From JACVRW01 sp963728155 (GTDB taxonomy: Bacteria > Actinomycetota > Thermoleophilia > Solirubrobacterales > Thermoleophilaceae), in NCBI GenBank assembly GCA_963728155.1, contig CAVSJF010000009.1:248001-312000 (forward strand): a stretch of DNA of 64,000 bases, given 5' to 3'. The notes beneath the pieces are model-generated. The model was given only the letters and a program-made list of their open reading frames with translations. It did no database searches and was not told the origin of the DNA. This document shows positions 28,115-37,977 of the stretch, one piece after another (the first letter of the stretch is position 1; every line of letters begins with the position of its first letter). A program made the translations under genes and the position numbers.

Positions 28115-29996
28115 AGCCCTCGCCGCGGCTGCTGCGCTCCTCCTAGGGGTGGCGCCGGCGGCGCAGGCCGAGCTTCGCTTCAAGCGCTGCAAGAACTCGC
28201 TGTCGCCGTGCGCGCGTCTGAGCGTGCCGCTCGATCGCTCCGGGGCGGTGCCCGGGCGCGTCTCGCTCTACGTCCAGCGCATGCGGGCGCTCGAGCGGCC
28301 CAGCCGCGGCGTCGTCTTCGCCCTGGCCGGCGGGCCCGGGCAGTCGGCCACCTTCTCGTTCGAGGGAGATTCCCGGGCGTCGTTCGGCCCGGCATTTCGC
28401 CGCCGCGACCTGATCGTGTTCGACCAGCGGGGCACCGGGCGGTCGGGCGCCCTGCGCTGCCCCGCCCTGCAGCGTTCGAACCTGTACGACGCGGGGCCGG
28501 AGGCCGGGCGCTGCGCCGAGCAGTTGGGCGCTCGCCGCTTCCACTACACGAGCCGGGACTCGGTCGAGGACATCGAGGCGCTACGGCGAGAGCTCGGCGC
28601 CGGGCGGATCACCCTGTACGGCACCTCCTATGGCGTGAAGGTCGCCCTCGGCTATGCGCTCACCTATCCCGCCAACGTGGAGCGTCTCGTGCTCGACTCG
28701 GTGGTCGAGGCCGACGGCCCGGACAGCCTCTACCGCGACACGCTGGCCGCGGTTCCCCGGGTGCTGGGCTCGCTGTGCCGCGCGGGCTGCGCGGCCTTCA
28801 CGGCCGATCCGGTGGCCGACCTGAGCGCGCTGGTTGCTCGCTTGGGGCCCGGCCCGCTGCGCGGAATCCTGGTCGACCGCCGCGGCCGGCGCCGCTCCGC
28901 CTCGCTCACCCGCGGCGAGCTGCTGCTGATCCTCCTCGCCGGGGACTTCGATCCCGCACTGCGGGCCGCCACGCCCGGCGCCGTGCGCGCCGCGCTCGAC
29001 GGCGACCCGGTGCCCCTGCTGCGCCTGAAGCGGCGGGCGATCGTCGTCGACGCCAGGCCGCCCCCGGCGGCCCTGATCAGCACCGGCCTGTTCGCGGCGA
29101 CCACGTGCGAGGAGGGCAGGTTCCCCTGGGCGCGGACCACGCCTCCCGACCCGCTCGAGCGCCGCCGGCAGGTCGAGGCGGCGGCCTCCGCGCTGCCCCC
29201 CGGCTCGTTCTTCCCCTTCGACGCCGAGTCGATTCTGGAGAGCGACCTGCTCCAGCTGTGCGACCGCTGGCCCGCCGCGCCCACCGCCCCCGCGTTCGGG
29301 CCCGGGTCACTGCCCGACGTGCCCACGCTGATCCTGGAGGGCGAGGACGACCTGCGCACACCGGTCGAGAACGCCCAGCGCGTGGCCGCGCTCCTGCCGC
29401 GCGCGCAGCTCGTGGTGGCGCCGGCGACCGGCCACTCGGCACTGGGTTCCGATCGCTCCGGCTGCACCTCGCGCGCACTGACCCGCTTCTTCGCCGATCG
29501 CCCGGTGGTCGGCTGCCCGAGCCAAAAGCGCCGCTACCCGGCCACCCCGCCGCCGCCGCTGACGCTCTCGGCGGTCACGCCGGCGCGCGGCTCGGCCGGG
29601 CCGCGCGGCCGGGCGCTCGGCGCGGTCGCGCTGACCCTGCGCGACGTCGCCGAGGACTCGCTTACCCGGTTCATCGCCGGAAAGGACAGCGACCTCGCCC
29701 GCGGCGGCGGGATGCGCGGCGGGCGCTACCGCATCAGCGCGGATAACACGCTGACCCTGCGGGCCGTGGAGTTCGTCCCCGGCGTGCGGGTGAGCGGGTT
29801 GGTGCGGCGCTTCGGCGAGCGCCGCCAGACCGGGGTGCTGCAGGTGTCGGGGCCGGCCTCGCCGGACGGCCGGCTCGCCCTGCGCGGGCGCCGCGTCAGC
29901 GGCCGGCTGGGCGGAGTGCGGGTCAGCGCGGTTCTGGAGGCCGACCCGCCGGCGCGCGCGACGGCCGCTCGCCTGCCCGCGCCCGCAGGCCGCTGA
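28083..29996 (+). CDS. Secreted alpha/beta hydrolase, paralogue 2
   Basis: 637-residue paralogue of the preceding gene with the same order: signal peptide (AAAAALLLGVAPAAQA), FALAGGPGQSAT, DQRGTGRSGALRCPAL, elbow YGTSYGVKVALG, CRAGCAAF, FAATTCEEGRFPW, EGEDDLRTPVEN and ATGHSALGS for Ser, Asp and His. The C-terminal domain (GPRGRALGAVALTLRDVAEDSL, FVPGVRVSGLVRRFGERRQ, SGPASPDGRLALRGRRVSG) matches that of paralogue 1. It starts at GTG inside the end of the upstream gene (32-base overlap) and its 3' end overlaps the convergent tetR by 74 bases. It is intact and can serve as the template for correcting paralogue 1. Confidence 0.87.
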   Translation: MSWPGGRASARALAAAAALLLGVAPAAQAELRFKRCKNSLSPCARLSVPLDRSGAVPGRVSLYVQRMRALERPSRGVVFALAGGPGQSATFSFEGDSRASFGPAFRRRDLIVFDQRGTGRSGALRCPALQRSNLYDAGPEAGRCAEQLGARRFHYTSRDSVEDIEALRRELGAGRITLYGTSYGVKVALGYALTYPANVERLVLDSVVEADGPDSLYRDTLAAVPRVLGSLCRAGCAAFTADPVADLSALVARLGPGPLRGILVDRRGRRRSASLTRGELLLILLAGDFDPALRAATPGAVRAALDGDPVPLLRLKRRAIVVDARPPPAALISTGLFAATTCEEGRFPWARTTPPDPLERRRQVEAAASALPPGSFFPFDAESILESDLLQLCDRWPAAPTAPAFGPGSLPDVPTLILEGEDDLRTPVENAQRVAALLPRAQLVVAPATGHSALGSDRSGCTSRALTRFFADRPVVGCPSQKRRYPATPPPPLTLSAVTPARGSAGPRGRALGAVALTLRDVAEDSLTRFIAGKDSDLARGGGMRGGRYRISADNTLTLRAVEFVPGVRVSGLVRRFGERRQTGVLQVSGPASPDGRLALRGRRVSGRLGGVRVSAVLEADPPARATAARLPAPAGR

Positions 29997-30591
29997 AGAA
30001 CACCGCCATCATCTCTGGATAGAGGTGCTCCGGCACCGCCTCGGGCTCGATCATGCGCTCGAGGGCGATCCCGTTGGCCATGGCGAAGGTCATGGTGGCC
30101 ACCTGGTCGGGTGGGATCGCCGGCTCGATCCCCAGCCGGGCCGCGCGCTCGGCCAGCAGCTCTCCGATGCGCTCGCGCATCGTCCGGTAACGCGCCACGA
30201 GCTCCACGCGGAAGCCCTCGTTGCGAGCCGCGTAGACCATGAACTCGAAGAACAAGCGCTCCCATTCGGGCTCCGAGGCGATCGCCGCGATGAAGCCCGC
30301 CGCCGCCGCGCGGGCCTGCGTGTCGGGATCGTCCTCGCTCGAGAGGATGGTGTCGAGCTCCTCCAGCCGCTGAGCGAAGCGGGTGTCGAGCATCGAGAGG
30401 AAGAGGTCCTCCTTGCTCGCGAAGTTCGCGTACACCGCGCCCTTGGTGAATCCCGCGTGCCGGGCCACCGCATCGAGCGAGGCTCGTTCCAGGCCGCGCT
30501 CGGCGGCCACCGAGGCGGCCGAGTGCATCAGCCGGGCGCGGGTGTGGGCCTGGCGCTCCTTGCGCGAGCTGCGCGAGGCGCGCTCGCTCAT
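29923..30591 (-). CDS. TetR-family regulator
   Basis: 222-residue repressor with an N-terminal TetR helix-turn-helix (ARLMHSAASVAAERGLERAS, AVARHAGFTKGAVYANFASKEDLFL) and a ligand-binding helical domain (EWERLFFEFMVYAARNEGF). Its ATG overlaps the stop of the cytochrome P450 gene, so it is co-transcribed with and likely regulates that enzyme. The ligand is unknown. Confidence 0.88.
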   Translation of the reverse strand: MSERASRSSRKERQAHTRARLMHSAASVAAERGLERASLDAVARHAGFTKGAVYANFASKEDLFLSMLDTRFAQRLEELDTILSSEDDPDTQARAAAAGFIAAIASEPEWERLFFEFMVYAARNEGFRVELVARYRTMRERIGELLAERAARLGIEPAIPPDQVATMTFAMANGIALERMIEPEAVPEHLYPEMMAVFFSGLRARAGERPSRAPAGRPPEPR

Positions 30592-31932
30592 GCGGCGGCC
30601 GCACCCACGGGCGGCGCGCTGCGGGCCACCCGCCGTTGGGCCACGACCTCCCCGCCGCGCCGCGGGGCGTTGGTGATGGCCCGCCGCACGAAGCGCTCCG
30701 GCTGCGGGTCCGACGCCCTCAGATCGAGTCCCATCACCAGCTCCTGCAGCACGATGCGCATCTCAAGGAGCGCGAAGCTCGCGCCGAGGCAGCGTCGCAC
30801 GCCGCCTCCGAAGGGGAACCAGGTGTAGGTGCCGGCCGCCTCGTCGAGGAACCGCTCGGGCCTGAAGGCGAGCGGGTCGGGGTACACGTCTGGGCGGCGG
30901 TGCACCAGATAGATGCAGGGCGCCACGGTCGCGCCGGCGGGGAGCAGCCGGCTGCCGATCTCCATCGGCTCCTTGAGCCTGCGCACCACGAGCGAGAGGA
31001 TCGGCCGCAGCCGCAGCGTCTCCTTGCCGACGGCGTCGGCGTAATCGCTCCCGCCCTCGCGGGCCTCCTCGCGCAGGCGCTCCAGCGCATGCGGGTGGCG
31101 AACCAGGCGCTCGACGGCCCAGGCGATCGAGCTGGCCGTGGTCTCGTGGCCGGCCACCAAGAGCGTCATCAGCTCGTCGCGCAGCTCCTCGTCGGACATC
31201 GGGCTGCCGTCGTCGTGGCGCGACCCAAGCAGCATCGAGAGGATGTCGTCGCGCTGGTCGAGATCGGGCGCGTGGCGGCGCTCGCGGATCTCCTGGTAGA
31301 TGAGCTCGTCGGCCGGACCCCGCACGTTGCGAAACAGGCGAGCGTTGGCGGCGCTGTGGGGACCGAGAACGGCGAGCATGGCCATTCGCTTGGGGTCGCC
31401 ACCCCATTCGAGCACGTGTCCGAGAATCGCCATCAGCCGCGTGCGACGAGCCTCGTCCTGTACCCCGAACACGGTGCGCATGATCACCTCAAGGGTGATG
31501 CGCTGGGTGGCCTCGCGCAACGGCGTAGGGCTCGCCGATCGGCCAGCGCTCGACCTCCTCGCGCGCCGCCTCGGCCATGACCTCCTGGTAGCGGCGCATG
31601 CGCTCCCCGTGGAAGGGGGGCAGCAGGAGCTTGCGTTGGCGCATGTGGGCCGCGTCGTCCAGCAGCAGGACGGAGTTGTGGCCCAGCAGCGGCAGCAGGA
31701 TCCGGTTCGCCTCGCCCGCGTGGAGCAATCGCGGGTCGCCGGTGAACACCTGCTTCACCGCGTCCGGGTGAGCCAGGAACACCCACGTCCCCTCGTTTGC
31801 GATCTGCACGGTGAACATGTCGCCGTGGCGACGGTGGAGCTCCTCCATCATGGCCCAGGGCCGGATGAGCCAACGGGCGGTCTGCAGGGCGCGGGGGGAG
31901 GTGGGGCCGGGAGGCAGCGAGGGAGAGTTCAC
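30588..31932 (-). CDS. Cytochrome P450, frameshifted
   Basis: Haem monooxygenase of about 447 residues. N-terminal part: SLPPGPTSPRALQTARWL and HGDMFTVQIANEGTWVFL. After a frame change near 31512: the I-helix LLVAGHETTASSIAW, the ExxR motif KETLRLRP, PERFLDEAAGTYTWFPF and the haem-thiolate loop FGGGVRRCLGASFALLEM. The family resemblance is to soluble bacterial CYP102/CYP110-like enzymes that act on fatty acids or terpenes, but the substrate is not determinable. Start GTG at 31930-31932. First gene of a P450-tetR unit. Confidence 0.87.
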
Positions 31933-31964
31933 ATACCGCAGGGTATCTGAATCTCCGGCAGGGC

Positions 31965-32987
31965 TCAGCTGAGGCTCTTGCCCGCCAGCCGTGCGTGCGC
32001 GGCCACGTCGGCGGCGAAGCCGGCGAAGTCGCGCGCGTAGAGCTGCTGCGGGCCGTCGCACAACGCGGCCTCTGGATCCTCGGCCACCTCGACGATGATG
32101 CCGTCGGCGCCCACCGCCGCGGCCGCGCGCGCCAGCGGGGCCACCAGGCGCCGGTCGCCCGCCGCGTGGCTCGGGTCCACGATCACCGGCAGATGGGTGT
32201 GGAGCTTGAGCCAGGGCACGGCGCCCAGGTCGAGCGTGAAGCGCAGCGCGGTCTCGAAGGTGCGTATACCGCGCTCGCACAGGATCACCCGCTCGTTGCC
32301 CTCCTTGAGCACGTAGTCGGCGGCCATGAGCAGCTCGTCGAGGGTGGACGAGAGCCCGCGCTTGAGCAGCACCGGCTTGCCCAGCTTGCCCACGATCTCG
32401 AGTAGCCCGTAGTTCTGCATGTTGCGGGCGCCCACCTGGACCACGTCGACGGCCTCGGCCAGGCGCTCCGCGTGCTCGGCCGAGGTGAGCTCGCTGACCA
32501 CGGGCAACCCGGTCTCCTCGCGCACCGTACGCAGGATGTCCAGGGCGTCGTAGCCCAGGCCCTGGAACGAAAAGGGCGACGTACGTGGCTTGAACGCGCC
32601 GCCGCGCAGCATCGCCGCCCCACCGGCGGCGACCGTGCGGGCCACCCCGGCGGTCTGCTCGAGGCTCTCGACGGTGCACGGCCCGGCGATCAGGCAGAAG
32701 CGCTCGCCGCCGCCCACCGGGCGTCCGTCGACGGCGAACGAGGTGGGCTCGTGGTGGGAGAGCTCGGACGACGCCAGCTTGTAGGGCCGGGAGATGGGAA
32801 TCACCTGGTCCACTCCGGGGAGGCCCTCCAGGCCCAGCTCGCGCACTCCCTGGGGATCGCCGATGGCCCCGATGGCCGTGGTCAGCTCGCCGGGCATGAC
32901 CTTTGCGTGTACGCCACGGGCCTCGAGCTTCGCCACCACCGCGTCGATCTGGGCCGCGGTGGCCTCGGGTGTCATCACGACCATCAT
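31965..32987 (-). CDS. aroF: 3-deoxy-7-phosphoheptulonate synthase (DAHP synthase)
   Basis: First enzyme of the shikimate pathway, condensing PEP and erythrose 4-phosphate. The 340-residue chain has an N-terminal ferredoxin-like regulatory domain (about 1-70: MTPEATAAQIDAVVAKLEARG), then the KDO8P-type barrel with IAGPCTVES, RGGAFKPRTSPFSFQG, VQVGARNMQNYGLLEIVG, LLKRGLSSTLDELLMAADY, LCERGIRTFE and IVDPSHAAGDRRLV. This is the Thermotoga-type architecture, in which the extra domain senses aromatic amino acids. Start taken at the first of two adjacent ATGs. Symbol aroF follows common usage for this subtype. Confidence 0.92.
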   Translation of the reverse strand: MMVVMTPEATAAQIDAVVAKLEARGVHAKVMPGELTTAIGAIGDPQGVRELGLEGLPGVDQVIPISRPYKLASSELSHHEPTSFAVDGRPVGGGERFCLIAGPCTVESLEQTAGVARTVAAGGAAMLRGGAFKPRTSPFSFQGLGYDALDILRTVREETGLPVVSELTSAEHAERLAEAVDVVQVGARNMQNYGLLEIVGKLGKPVLLKRGLSSTLDELLMAADYVLKEGNERVILCERGIRTFETALRFTLDLGAVPWLKLHTHLPVIVDPSHAAGDRRLVAPLARAAAAVGADGIIVEVAEDPEAALCDGPQQLYARDFAGFAADVAAHARLAGKSLS

Positions 32988-33095
32988 CCGGCCCGCAAGC
33001 CTACGCGGGCCCGCCCAGCCGGGCGAGCGGCCCATCGAGTGGGAGCTCGCGAACCCATTGCGCCCGCCTGCCGGCGCCAGTGGGAAGCCCCGCGC

Positions 33096-34682
33096 CTAGT
33101 GCGACGCGACGAGGTTGAGCCGCTTGCGTACGGTGCGGGCGTTGCCGGCGGAGTCGCGCGCGGTCACCGCCAGCACGATGCGCATCCTCTGCGCGTTGCG
33201 TACGCGGCGAGCCACGCTCCGCGACAGCTTGACCCGTGCCACGGTGCGCACCGACGGGCGCAGCGACAGGCTCTTGCCACTCAGCTTGCGGCCCTTGCGA
33301 CGCAGGCCAACCGAGGCGCGCGACGCGGCCGTCTCGTTGGCGGGCCCGCGGAGCACCACCGCGACCCGGCCGCGCCGGTCGAGGCGCAGCCGCTTGGAGA
33401 GGATCCGGAACAGGGGCGCCGAGGTGTCGGCCGGAGGACCGGGCGGCGGCGAGGCCGGGCGCTGGTACTCGTAGGCGCCCATGTCGCGCACCGCGAGGCC
33501 GTCGCCGTTGCCGTCGTTGGGTCGCGGCTGGCCGTCGAGGTCGGCCGTGGATCCCGCCTCGGGGGAGCCGCGGTCGATGAGCGGCGAGTCGGCTCGCAGC
33601 CGGAAGTCGGCTGCTGCCCCGTCCACGAAGCCGGGATTGGCGAAGAGATTGCCCGCGCCGGGCACCACCGCGGCATCGCCGGGGCTCGTGTCGACGACCT
33701 TGACGGGGTTGTAGTCGGAGTAGCTGATGGGGATGCGGGCCACGGCTCCCGTGAACGCCTCGACCTCGAGGTCGGTGCTGAGCGCGTGGAAGATCGAATC
33801 GCGGATGTCCACCGTCGCGTGCTCGCCCGTGCTGAAGCCGCTCGCAACTGCACCCCGGCCGGCGTTGACGGCATCCCCGGTGCCCACCACGGTCACGTGG
33901 CGGGCGACGATCGAGGGGTCGCCACCGGACGTCGCCTCGGCCAGCAGGCCGCCGCCGGTGGAGCCGCCGTTGAGGCGGATCAGGGTGTCGCTGACGTTCA
34001 CCGATCCCGTACCGAAGGCGCTGATGCCGGTGTGGGACGGGGTCGAAGAGCGCAGTCGGCGAATAACCACCGGATCGCCGGCATTTCGCGCGTCCACCAT
34101 GGTGTCGCCGGCCGCGGCCACGTTCTCGATGAGCGCTCCCTCCTCGGCGCTGATCGCCAGATTGGCGTTGTCCGTGACCGGCACCTGCACGAGCGAGTTG
34201 CGCAGGATGGCCCCCGTTCGCACGATCACTCCGACCGCGTTGTCGACCCCGGGCTCGCCGAGGACGGTGACGTCGCTTGCCACCGTGCCGGCGCCGCTCA
34301 GGAAGATGCCCGCTTCGAAGCTGCCGGGCTGGTTCTCCACGCGGACCCGCAGGTTCGACACGGTGCTGCCGGGCGACTGGATGTCGAGCGAGAAGCTGGT
34401 GTCGGGAGAGCGCAGGATCGTGCCGCCCGTTCCCTGACCCGCGCCGACGATGTCGACCGGGTTCGCCCCCGAGACGAGGGCGTTCTGGGTGAAGTCGCCC
34501 GCGGTCAGCCGGATGGTGTCGCGAACCGTCGGCGTGCCTGCCGCAAGGGATATTGCGCCCGGGAGCGTGGGCGAGGTCTGATCGCAGCCCGTGCCGGTGG
34601 GGACGCATATCGTGGCCGCGCTCGCCGAGGGGACAATCAGGACGAACAGGGTGGCGGTGAGGACCGGCAGTAGGCGTGTCAT
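33096..34682 (-). CDS. Secreted parallel beta-helix protein with Arg-rich C-terminal module
   Basis: 528-residue exported protein: signal peptide (LPVLTATLFVLIVPSASA), then about 390 residues of short repeating beta strands (TILRSPDTSFSLDIQSPG, VSDTLIRLNGGSTGGGL) typical of right-handed beta helices, ending with the motif DMGAYEYQ that closes choice-of-anchor-type beta-helix proteins. After a proline-rich linker there is a module of about 100 residues (FRILSKRLRLDRRGRVAVVL, ARVKLSRSVARRVRNAQRMR, TARDSAGNARTVRKRL) resembling the tail of the sugar dehydrogenase at 7101. Likely a surface-bound or secreted carbohydrate-interacting protein; enzymatic activity cannot be seen. Confidence 0.78.
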   Translation of the reverse strand: MTRLLPVLTATLFVLIVPSASAATICVPTGTGCDQTSPTLPGAISLAAGTPTVRDTIRLTAGDFTQNALVSGANPVDIVGAGQGTGGTILRSPDTSFSLDIQSPGSTVSNLRVRVENQPGSFEAGIFLSGAGTVASDVTVLGEPGVDNAVGVIVRTGAILRNSLVQVPVTDNANLAISAEEGALIENVAAAGDTMVDARNAGDPVVIRRLRSSTPSHTGISAFGTGSVNVSDTLIRLNGGSTGGGLLAEATSGGDPSIVARHVTVVGTGDAVNAGRGAVASGFSTGEHATVDIRDSIFHALSTDLEVEAFTGAVARIPISYSDYNPVKVVDTSPGDAAVVPGAGNLFANPGFVDGAAADFRLRADSPLIDRGSPEAGSTADLDGQPRPNDGNGDGLAVRDMGAYEYQRPASPPPGPPADTSAPLFRILSKRLRLDRRGRVAVVLRGPANETAASRASVGLRRKGRKLSGKSLSLRPSVRTVARVKLSRSVARRVRNAQRMRIVLAVTARDSAGNARTVRKRLNLVASH

Positions 34683-34713
34683 GCCCCGCTAATCGGGCCG
34701 GCGCGCGGAAAAT

Positions 34714-35640
34714 TTAGTCGGGCAACGGCTCGGCGGCCCCGTCGGCCCGCTCGGCCAGCAGCCGCGCGGCCTTGGCCCGCTGCTCACGCACGATCGTGTA
34801 CCCCAGTAGCGCGACCACCGCCAGCGGGAAGGGCACCAGCACGGCCACGGGAAGGTCCAGGCCGGCCTTGATGAGGAGCGCCAGCCCGGCGCCGACGAGC
34901 ACCACCGAGAGCGTGGTGCGCAGCACTGCCGGCTCGACCCGAACCGACCAGTGGCTTCCCAGCCACACTCCGGGGATCGACCCGATCAGGATGTTGGCCG
35001 CCAGAAGGAAGTCGACGTTCCCGGCCACGATGTGGGCCATGCCGGCGGCCCAGAGCAGGATGGCGGCGTGGAAGACATCTGTACCCACGACTCGGGTGGG
35101 CACGAGCCTGAACAGCAGGATCAACCCGATCGCGATCAGAGCGCCGGATCCCGCGGAGGTGATCCCGAGCACGAAGCCGACGCACACTCCGAGCATCACC
35201 GCGGCGATCTTGTGCCGGCGCTCCAGCTCGAGCGTCTCCCGTTCGCGTGCGTGCATGCTCTTCAGGAACGAGCGGATGAACGTAGCCGCGCCGGTGAGCA
35301 GCAGAGTGACGGCCAGGACGGTGAGAAGGAGATCGTCGAAGTCGCGGCCGGCGACGTCCTCGAGCAGGGTGAGCACGTACACGCCGCAGATCGCCGCGGG
35401 CACCGAGCCGAAGGCCATCCACGTCGAGAGCTTCAGGTCGACCGTCTTCTGGCTCCAGTGCTTGTAGCCGCCGACCGTCTTGGTCACGGCTGCGTAGGCG
35501 AGGTCGGTACCGATCGCCGTGACGGGGGTGACCCCGAACACGAGGATCAGCATGGGCGTCATGAGCGAGCCGCCACCGATGCCGGTCATCCCCACGAGCA
35601 CGCCGACGCCCAAGCCGAACGCGATGAGCGCGAAGTCCAC
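34714..35640 (-). CDS. TauE/SafE-family sulfite exporter-like permease
   Basis: 308-residue membrane protein with the family opening FGLGVGVLVGMTGIGGGSLMTP, the second internal repeat VCVGFVLGITSAGSGALIAIG and about eight hydrophobic segments. The family moves sulfite, sulfoacetate or other anions. It lies directly downstream of cysN on the same strand, so a role in balancing sulfite made by the assimilatory pathway is a reasonable inference. A short Arg-rich C-terminal tail is cytoplasmic. Confidence 0.87.
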   Translation of the reverse strand: MDFALIAFGLGVGVLVGMTGIGGGSLMTPMLILVFGVTPVTAIGTDLAYAAVTKTVGGYKHWSQKTVDLKLSTWMAFGSVPAAICGVYVLTLLEDVAGRDFDDLLLTVLAVTLLLTGAATFIRSFLKSMHARERETLELERRHKIAAVMLGVCVGFVLGITSAGSGALIAIGLILLFRLVPTRVVGTDVFHAAILLWAAGMAHIVAGNVDFLLAANILIGSIPGVWLGSHWSVRVEPAVLRTTLSVVLVGAGLALLIKAGLDLPVAVLVPFPLAVVALLGYTIVREQRAKAARLLAERADGAAEPLPD

Positions 35641-35722
35641 GCGCGGAGACTAGTCGCGCCGCGCCCGATGCGCGCGGCCAGGAATCAACGGGGGTCCGGG
35701 GGCGGCGGCCCCCGGCTGAGTA

Positions 35723-37018
35723 TCAGAGAACCATGCCCGCACCGACGGTGTCGTTGGTCGACTCGTCGATCAGGATGAAGCTGCCGGTGACCCGGTTGCG
35801 GCGGTACTCGTCCACCAGCAGCGGCGCGGAGAGGCGCAGGCTCAGGCGGCCGATTTCGTTGAGCTCGAGGCTCGTGGCCTCCTCGTCGCGGTGGAGGGTG
35901 TTCACGTCGAGCGCGTAGCGCACGTCGTCGACCTTGGCCAGCGCGGTGCGAGAGGTGTGCTTGATCCGGTAGCGGCCCGATGCCGAAAGCGGGCGCTCGG
36001 CCATCCAGCACACCATGGCGTCGATCTGGCGCGTCTCGCTCGGCTTGTTCTGGGGCCGGCAGATCATGTCGCCACGCGAGACGTCGACGTCGTCCTCGAG
36101 GCGGACGGTCACCGACAGGGGCGGGTAGGCCTCCTCGAGCTCGCCGTCGAAGGTATCGATCGCGGCGATCTTCGAGGTGCGGCCCGATGGCATCACCACC
36201 ACGTCGTCGCCGGCGCGGAACACTCCCGAGGCCACCTCGCCGGCGTAGCCGCGGTAGTCGTGGTGCTCGTCGGTCATCGGCCGCACCACCCACTGGACGG
36301 GGAAGCGGGCGTCCTGGAGATTGCGGTCGGAGGCCACGTGCACGTGCTCGAGGTGGTAGAGCAGCGAGGGCCCCTCGTACCAGTCCATGTGCTCCGAACG
36401 GCTGACGACGTTGTCGCCGCGCAGAGCCGAGATCGGGACGAAGGTGAGGTCGTGCACGTCGAGCTTCGCGGCCCAGCCGGCGAACTCGGCGGCGATCTCG
36501 TCGAAGACCTCCTGGTCGTAGTCGACCAGGTCCATCTTGTTCACGCACACCACGAGATGGGGGATGCGCAGCAGCGAGGCGATGAACGCGTGGCGGCGCG
36601 ACTGCTCGAGCACGCCCTTGCGCGCGTCGACCAGGATCAGCGCGAGGTCGGCGGTAGAGGCGCCGGTGACCATGTTGCGCGTGTACTGCTCGTGGCCGGG
36701 CGTGTCGGCGATGATGAACTTGCGCCGGGGGGTGTGGAAGTAGCGGTAGGCCACGTCGATCGTGATGCCCTGCTCGCGCTCGGCGCGCAGCCCGTCGGTG
36801 AGCAGCGCCAGGTTCACGTAGCCATCGCCGCGGCGCTTGGAGGTCTCCTCGACGTGCTCGAGCTGGTCCTCGAAGATCGACTTGGTGTCGTAGAGCAGCC
36901 GGCCGATCAGGGTCGACTTGCCGTCGTCGACCGAGCCGGCGGTGGCGAAGCGGACGAGCTCCGAGGTGCGCGGGCTCGGCAGCGGGGTCCCGTTGGTGGC
37001 AGCCGCCCCGTTGGCCAC
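35723..37018 (-). CDS. cysN: Sulfate adenylyltransferase, GTPase subunit
   Basis: Large subunit of ATP sulfurylase that couples GTP hydrolysis to APS formation. The 431-residue chain has the P-loop AGSVDDGKSTLIGRLL, switch regions ITIDVAYRYF and DTPGHEQYTRNM, the guanine-specificity motif NKMDLVDY, and two following beta-barrel domains. There is no fused APS kinase domain, so APS goes to the reductase and not to PAPS. It starts at GTG immediately after the cysD stop. Confidence 0.95.
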   Translation of the reverse strand: MANGAAATNGTPLPSPRTSELVRFATAGSVDDGKSTLIGRLLYDTKSIFEDQLEHVEETSKRRGDGYVNLALLTDGLRAEREQGITIDVAYRYFHTPRRKFIIADTPGHEQYTRNMVTGASTADLALILVDARKGVLEQSRRHAFIASLLRIPHLVVCVNKMDLVDYDQEVFDEIAAEFAGWAAKLDVHDLTFVPISALRGDNVVSRSEHMDWYEGPSLLYHLEHVHVASDRNLQDARFPVQWVVRPMTDEHHDYRGYAGEVASGVFRAGDDVVVMPSGRTSKIAAIDTFDGELEEAYPPLSVTVRLEDDVDVSRGDMICRPQNKPSETRQIDAMVCWMAERPLSASGRYRIKHTSRTALAKVDDVRYALDVNTLHRDEEATSLELNEIGRLSLRLSAPLLVDEYRRNRVTGSFILIDESTNDTVGAGMVL

Positions 37019-37924
37019 CTAGAAGTACCCCTCCTTCTTGCGGTCCTCCATGGCCGCCTCCGACACGCGGTCGTCGGCGCGCGTCTCGCCGCGCTCGGTG
37101 ATCCGCGTGGCGGCGATCTCGGCCACCACGGCCTCGAGCGTCTCCGCCGTGGAGGCCACGGCGCCGGTGCAGCTCATGTCGCCCACGGTGCGAAAGCGCA
37201 CCGACTCCTCGAAGGGGCTCTCGTCGGGGAACAGCTCGACGAAGTCGGACACCGCGTAGAGCATCCCGTCGCGCTTGAAGACGTCGCGGCGATGGGAGAA
37301 GTAGATCGAGGGCAGCGCGATCTTCTCCTCGTGGATGTACTGCCACACGTCGAGCTCGGTCCAGTTGGAGAGCGGGAACACGCGCACGTGCTCTCCGGGC
37401 TTGACGAACCCGTTGTAGATGTTCCACAGCTCCGGGCGCTGGACCTTGGGGTCCCACTGCCCGAAGTCGTCGCGGAAGGAGAAGATGCGCTCCTTGGCGC
37501 GGGCGCGCTCCTCGTCGCGGCGGGCGCCGCCGAACACGCCGCGAAAGCCGCCCTTCTCGATGGCGTCCAGGAGGGTCACCGACTGCAGGCGGTTGCGCGA
37601 GGCGCGCGGGCCCTTCTCCTCGGTCACCCGGCCCTGGTCGATCGAGTCCTGAACGTGGGCCACGATCAGCTTCGAGCCCGTTTCCTCGACCATGCGGTCG
37701 CGGTACTCGATCACCTCGGGGAAGTTGTGGCCCGTATCCACGTGCATCACGGGGAAGGGAAGCCCGCCGGGGTGGAAGGCCTTGCGCGCCAGGTGCAACA
37801 GCACAGCGGAGTCCTTGCCGCCGGAAAACAGCAGCACACCGCGCTCAACCTCGGCCGCCACCTCACGCATGATGTGGATGGCCTCCGACTCGAGCGCACG
37901 AAGATGGGAGACCTCGTAGCTCAT
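37019..37924 (-). CDS. cysD: Sulfate adenylyltransferase, catalytic subunit
   Basis: 301-residue N-type ATP pyrophosphatase family subunit that makes APS from sulfate and ATP. The PP-loop reads LLFSGGKDSAVLLHLA; other blocks are MHVDTGHNFPEVIEYRDR, GVFGGARRDEERARAKERIF, VFPLSNWTELDVWQYI and the C-terminal GDMSCTGAV. Length is standard. The ATG at 37922-37924 precedes MSYEVSHLRALESEAIHI, the normal N-terminus. It sits between cysH and cysN in the operon. Confidence 0.96.
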   Translation of the reverse strand: MSYEVSHLRALESEAIHIMREVAAEVERGVLLFSGGKDSAVLLHLARKAFHPGGLPFPVMHVDTGHNFPEVIEYRDRMVEETGSKLIVAHVQDSIDQGRVTEEKGPRASRNRLQSVTLLDAIEKGGFRGVFGGARRDEERARAKERIFSFRDDFGQWDPKVQRPELWNIYNGFVKPGEHVRVFPLSNWTELDVWQYIHEEKIALPSIYFSHRRDVFKRDGMLYAVSDFVELFPDESPFEESVRFRTVGDMSCTGAVASTAETLEAVVAEIAATRITERGETRADDRVSEAAMEDRKKEGYF

Positions 37925-37977
37925 GGGGTCGGCGGGGAGGATATCCGTCGACGCGGCTTTCGCGGGCGCGGTGGTGA

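Noticed and set aside
32472..34673. A 733-codon plus-strand open frame
   Set aside because: Antisense to DAHP synthase and the beta-helix protein; no domain and implausible composition.
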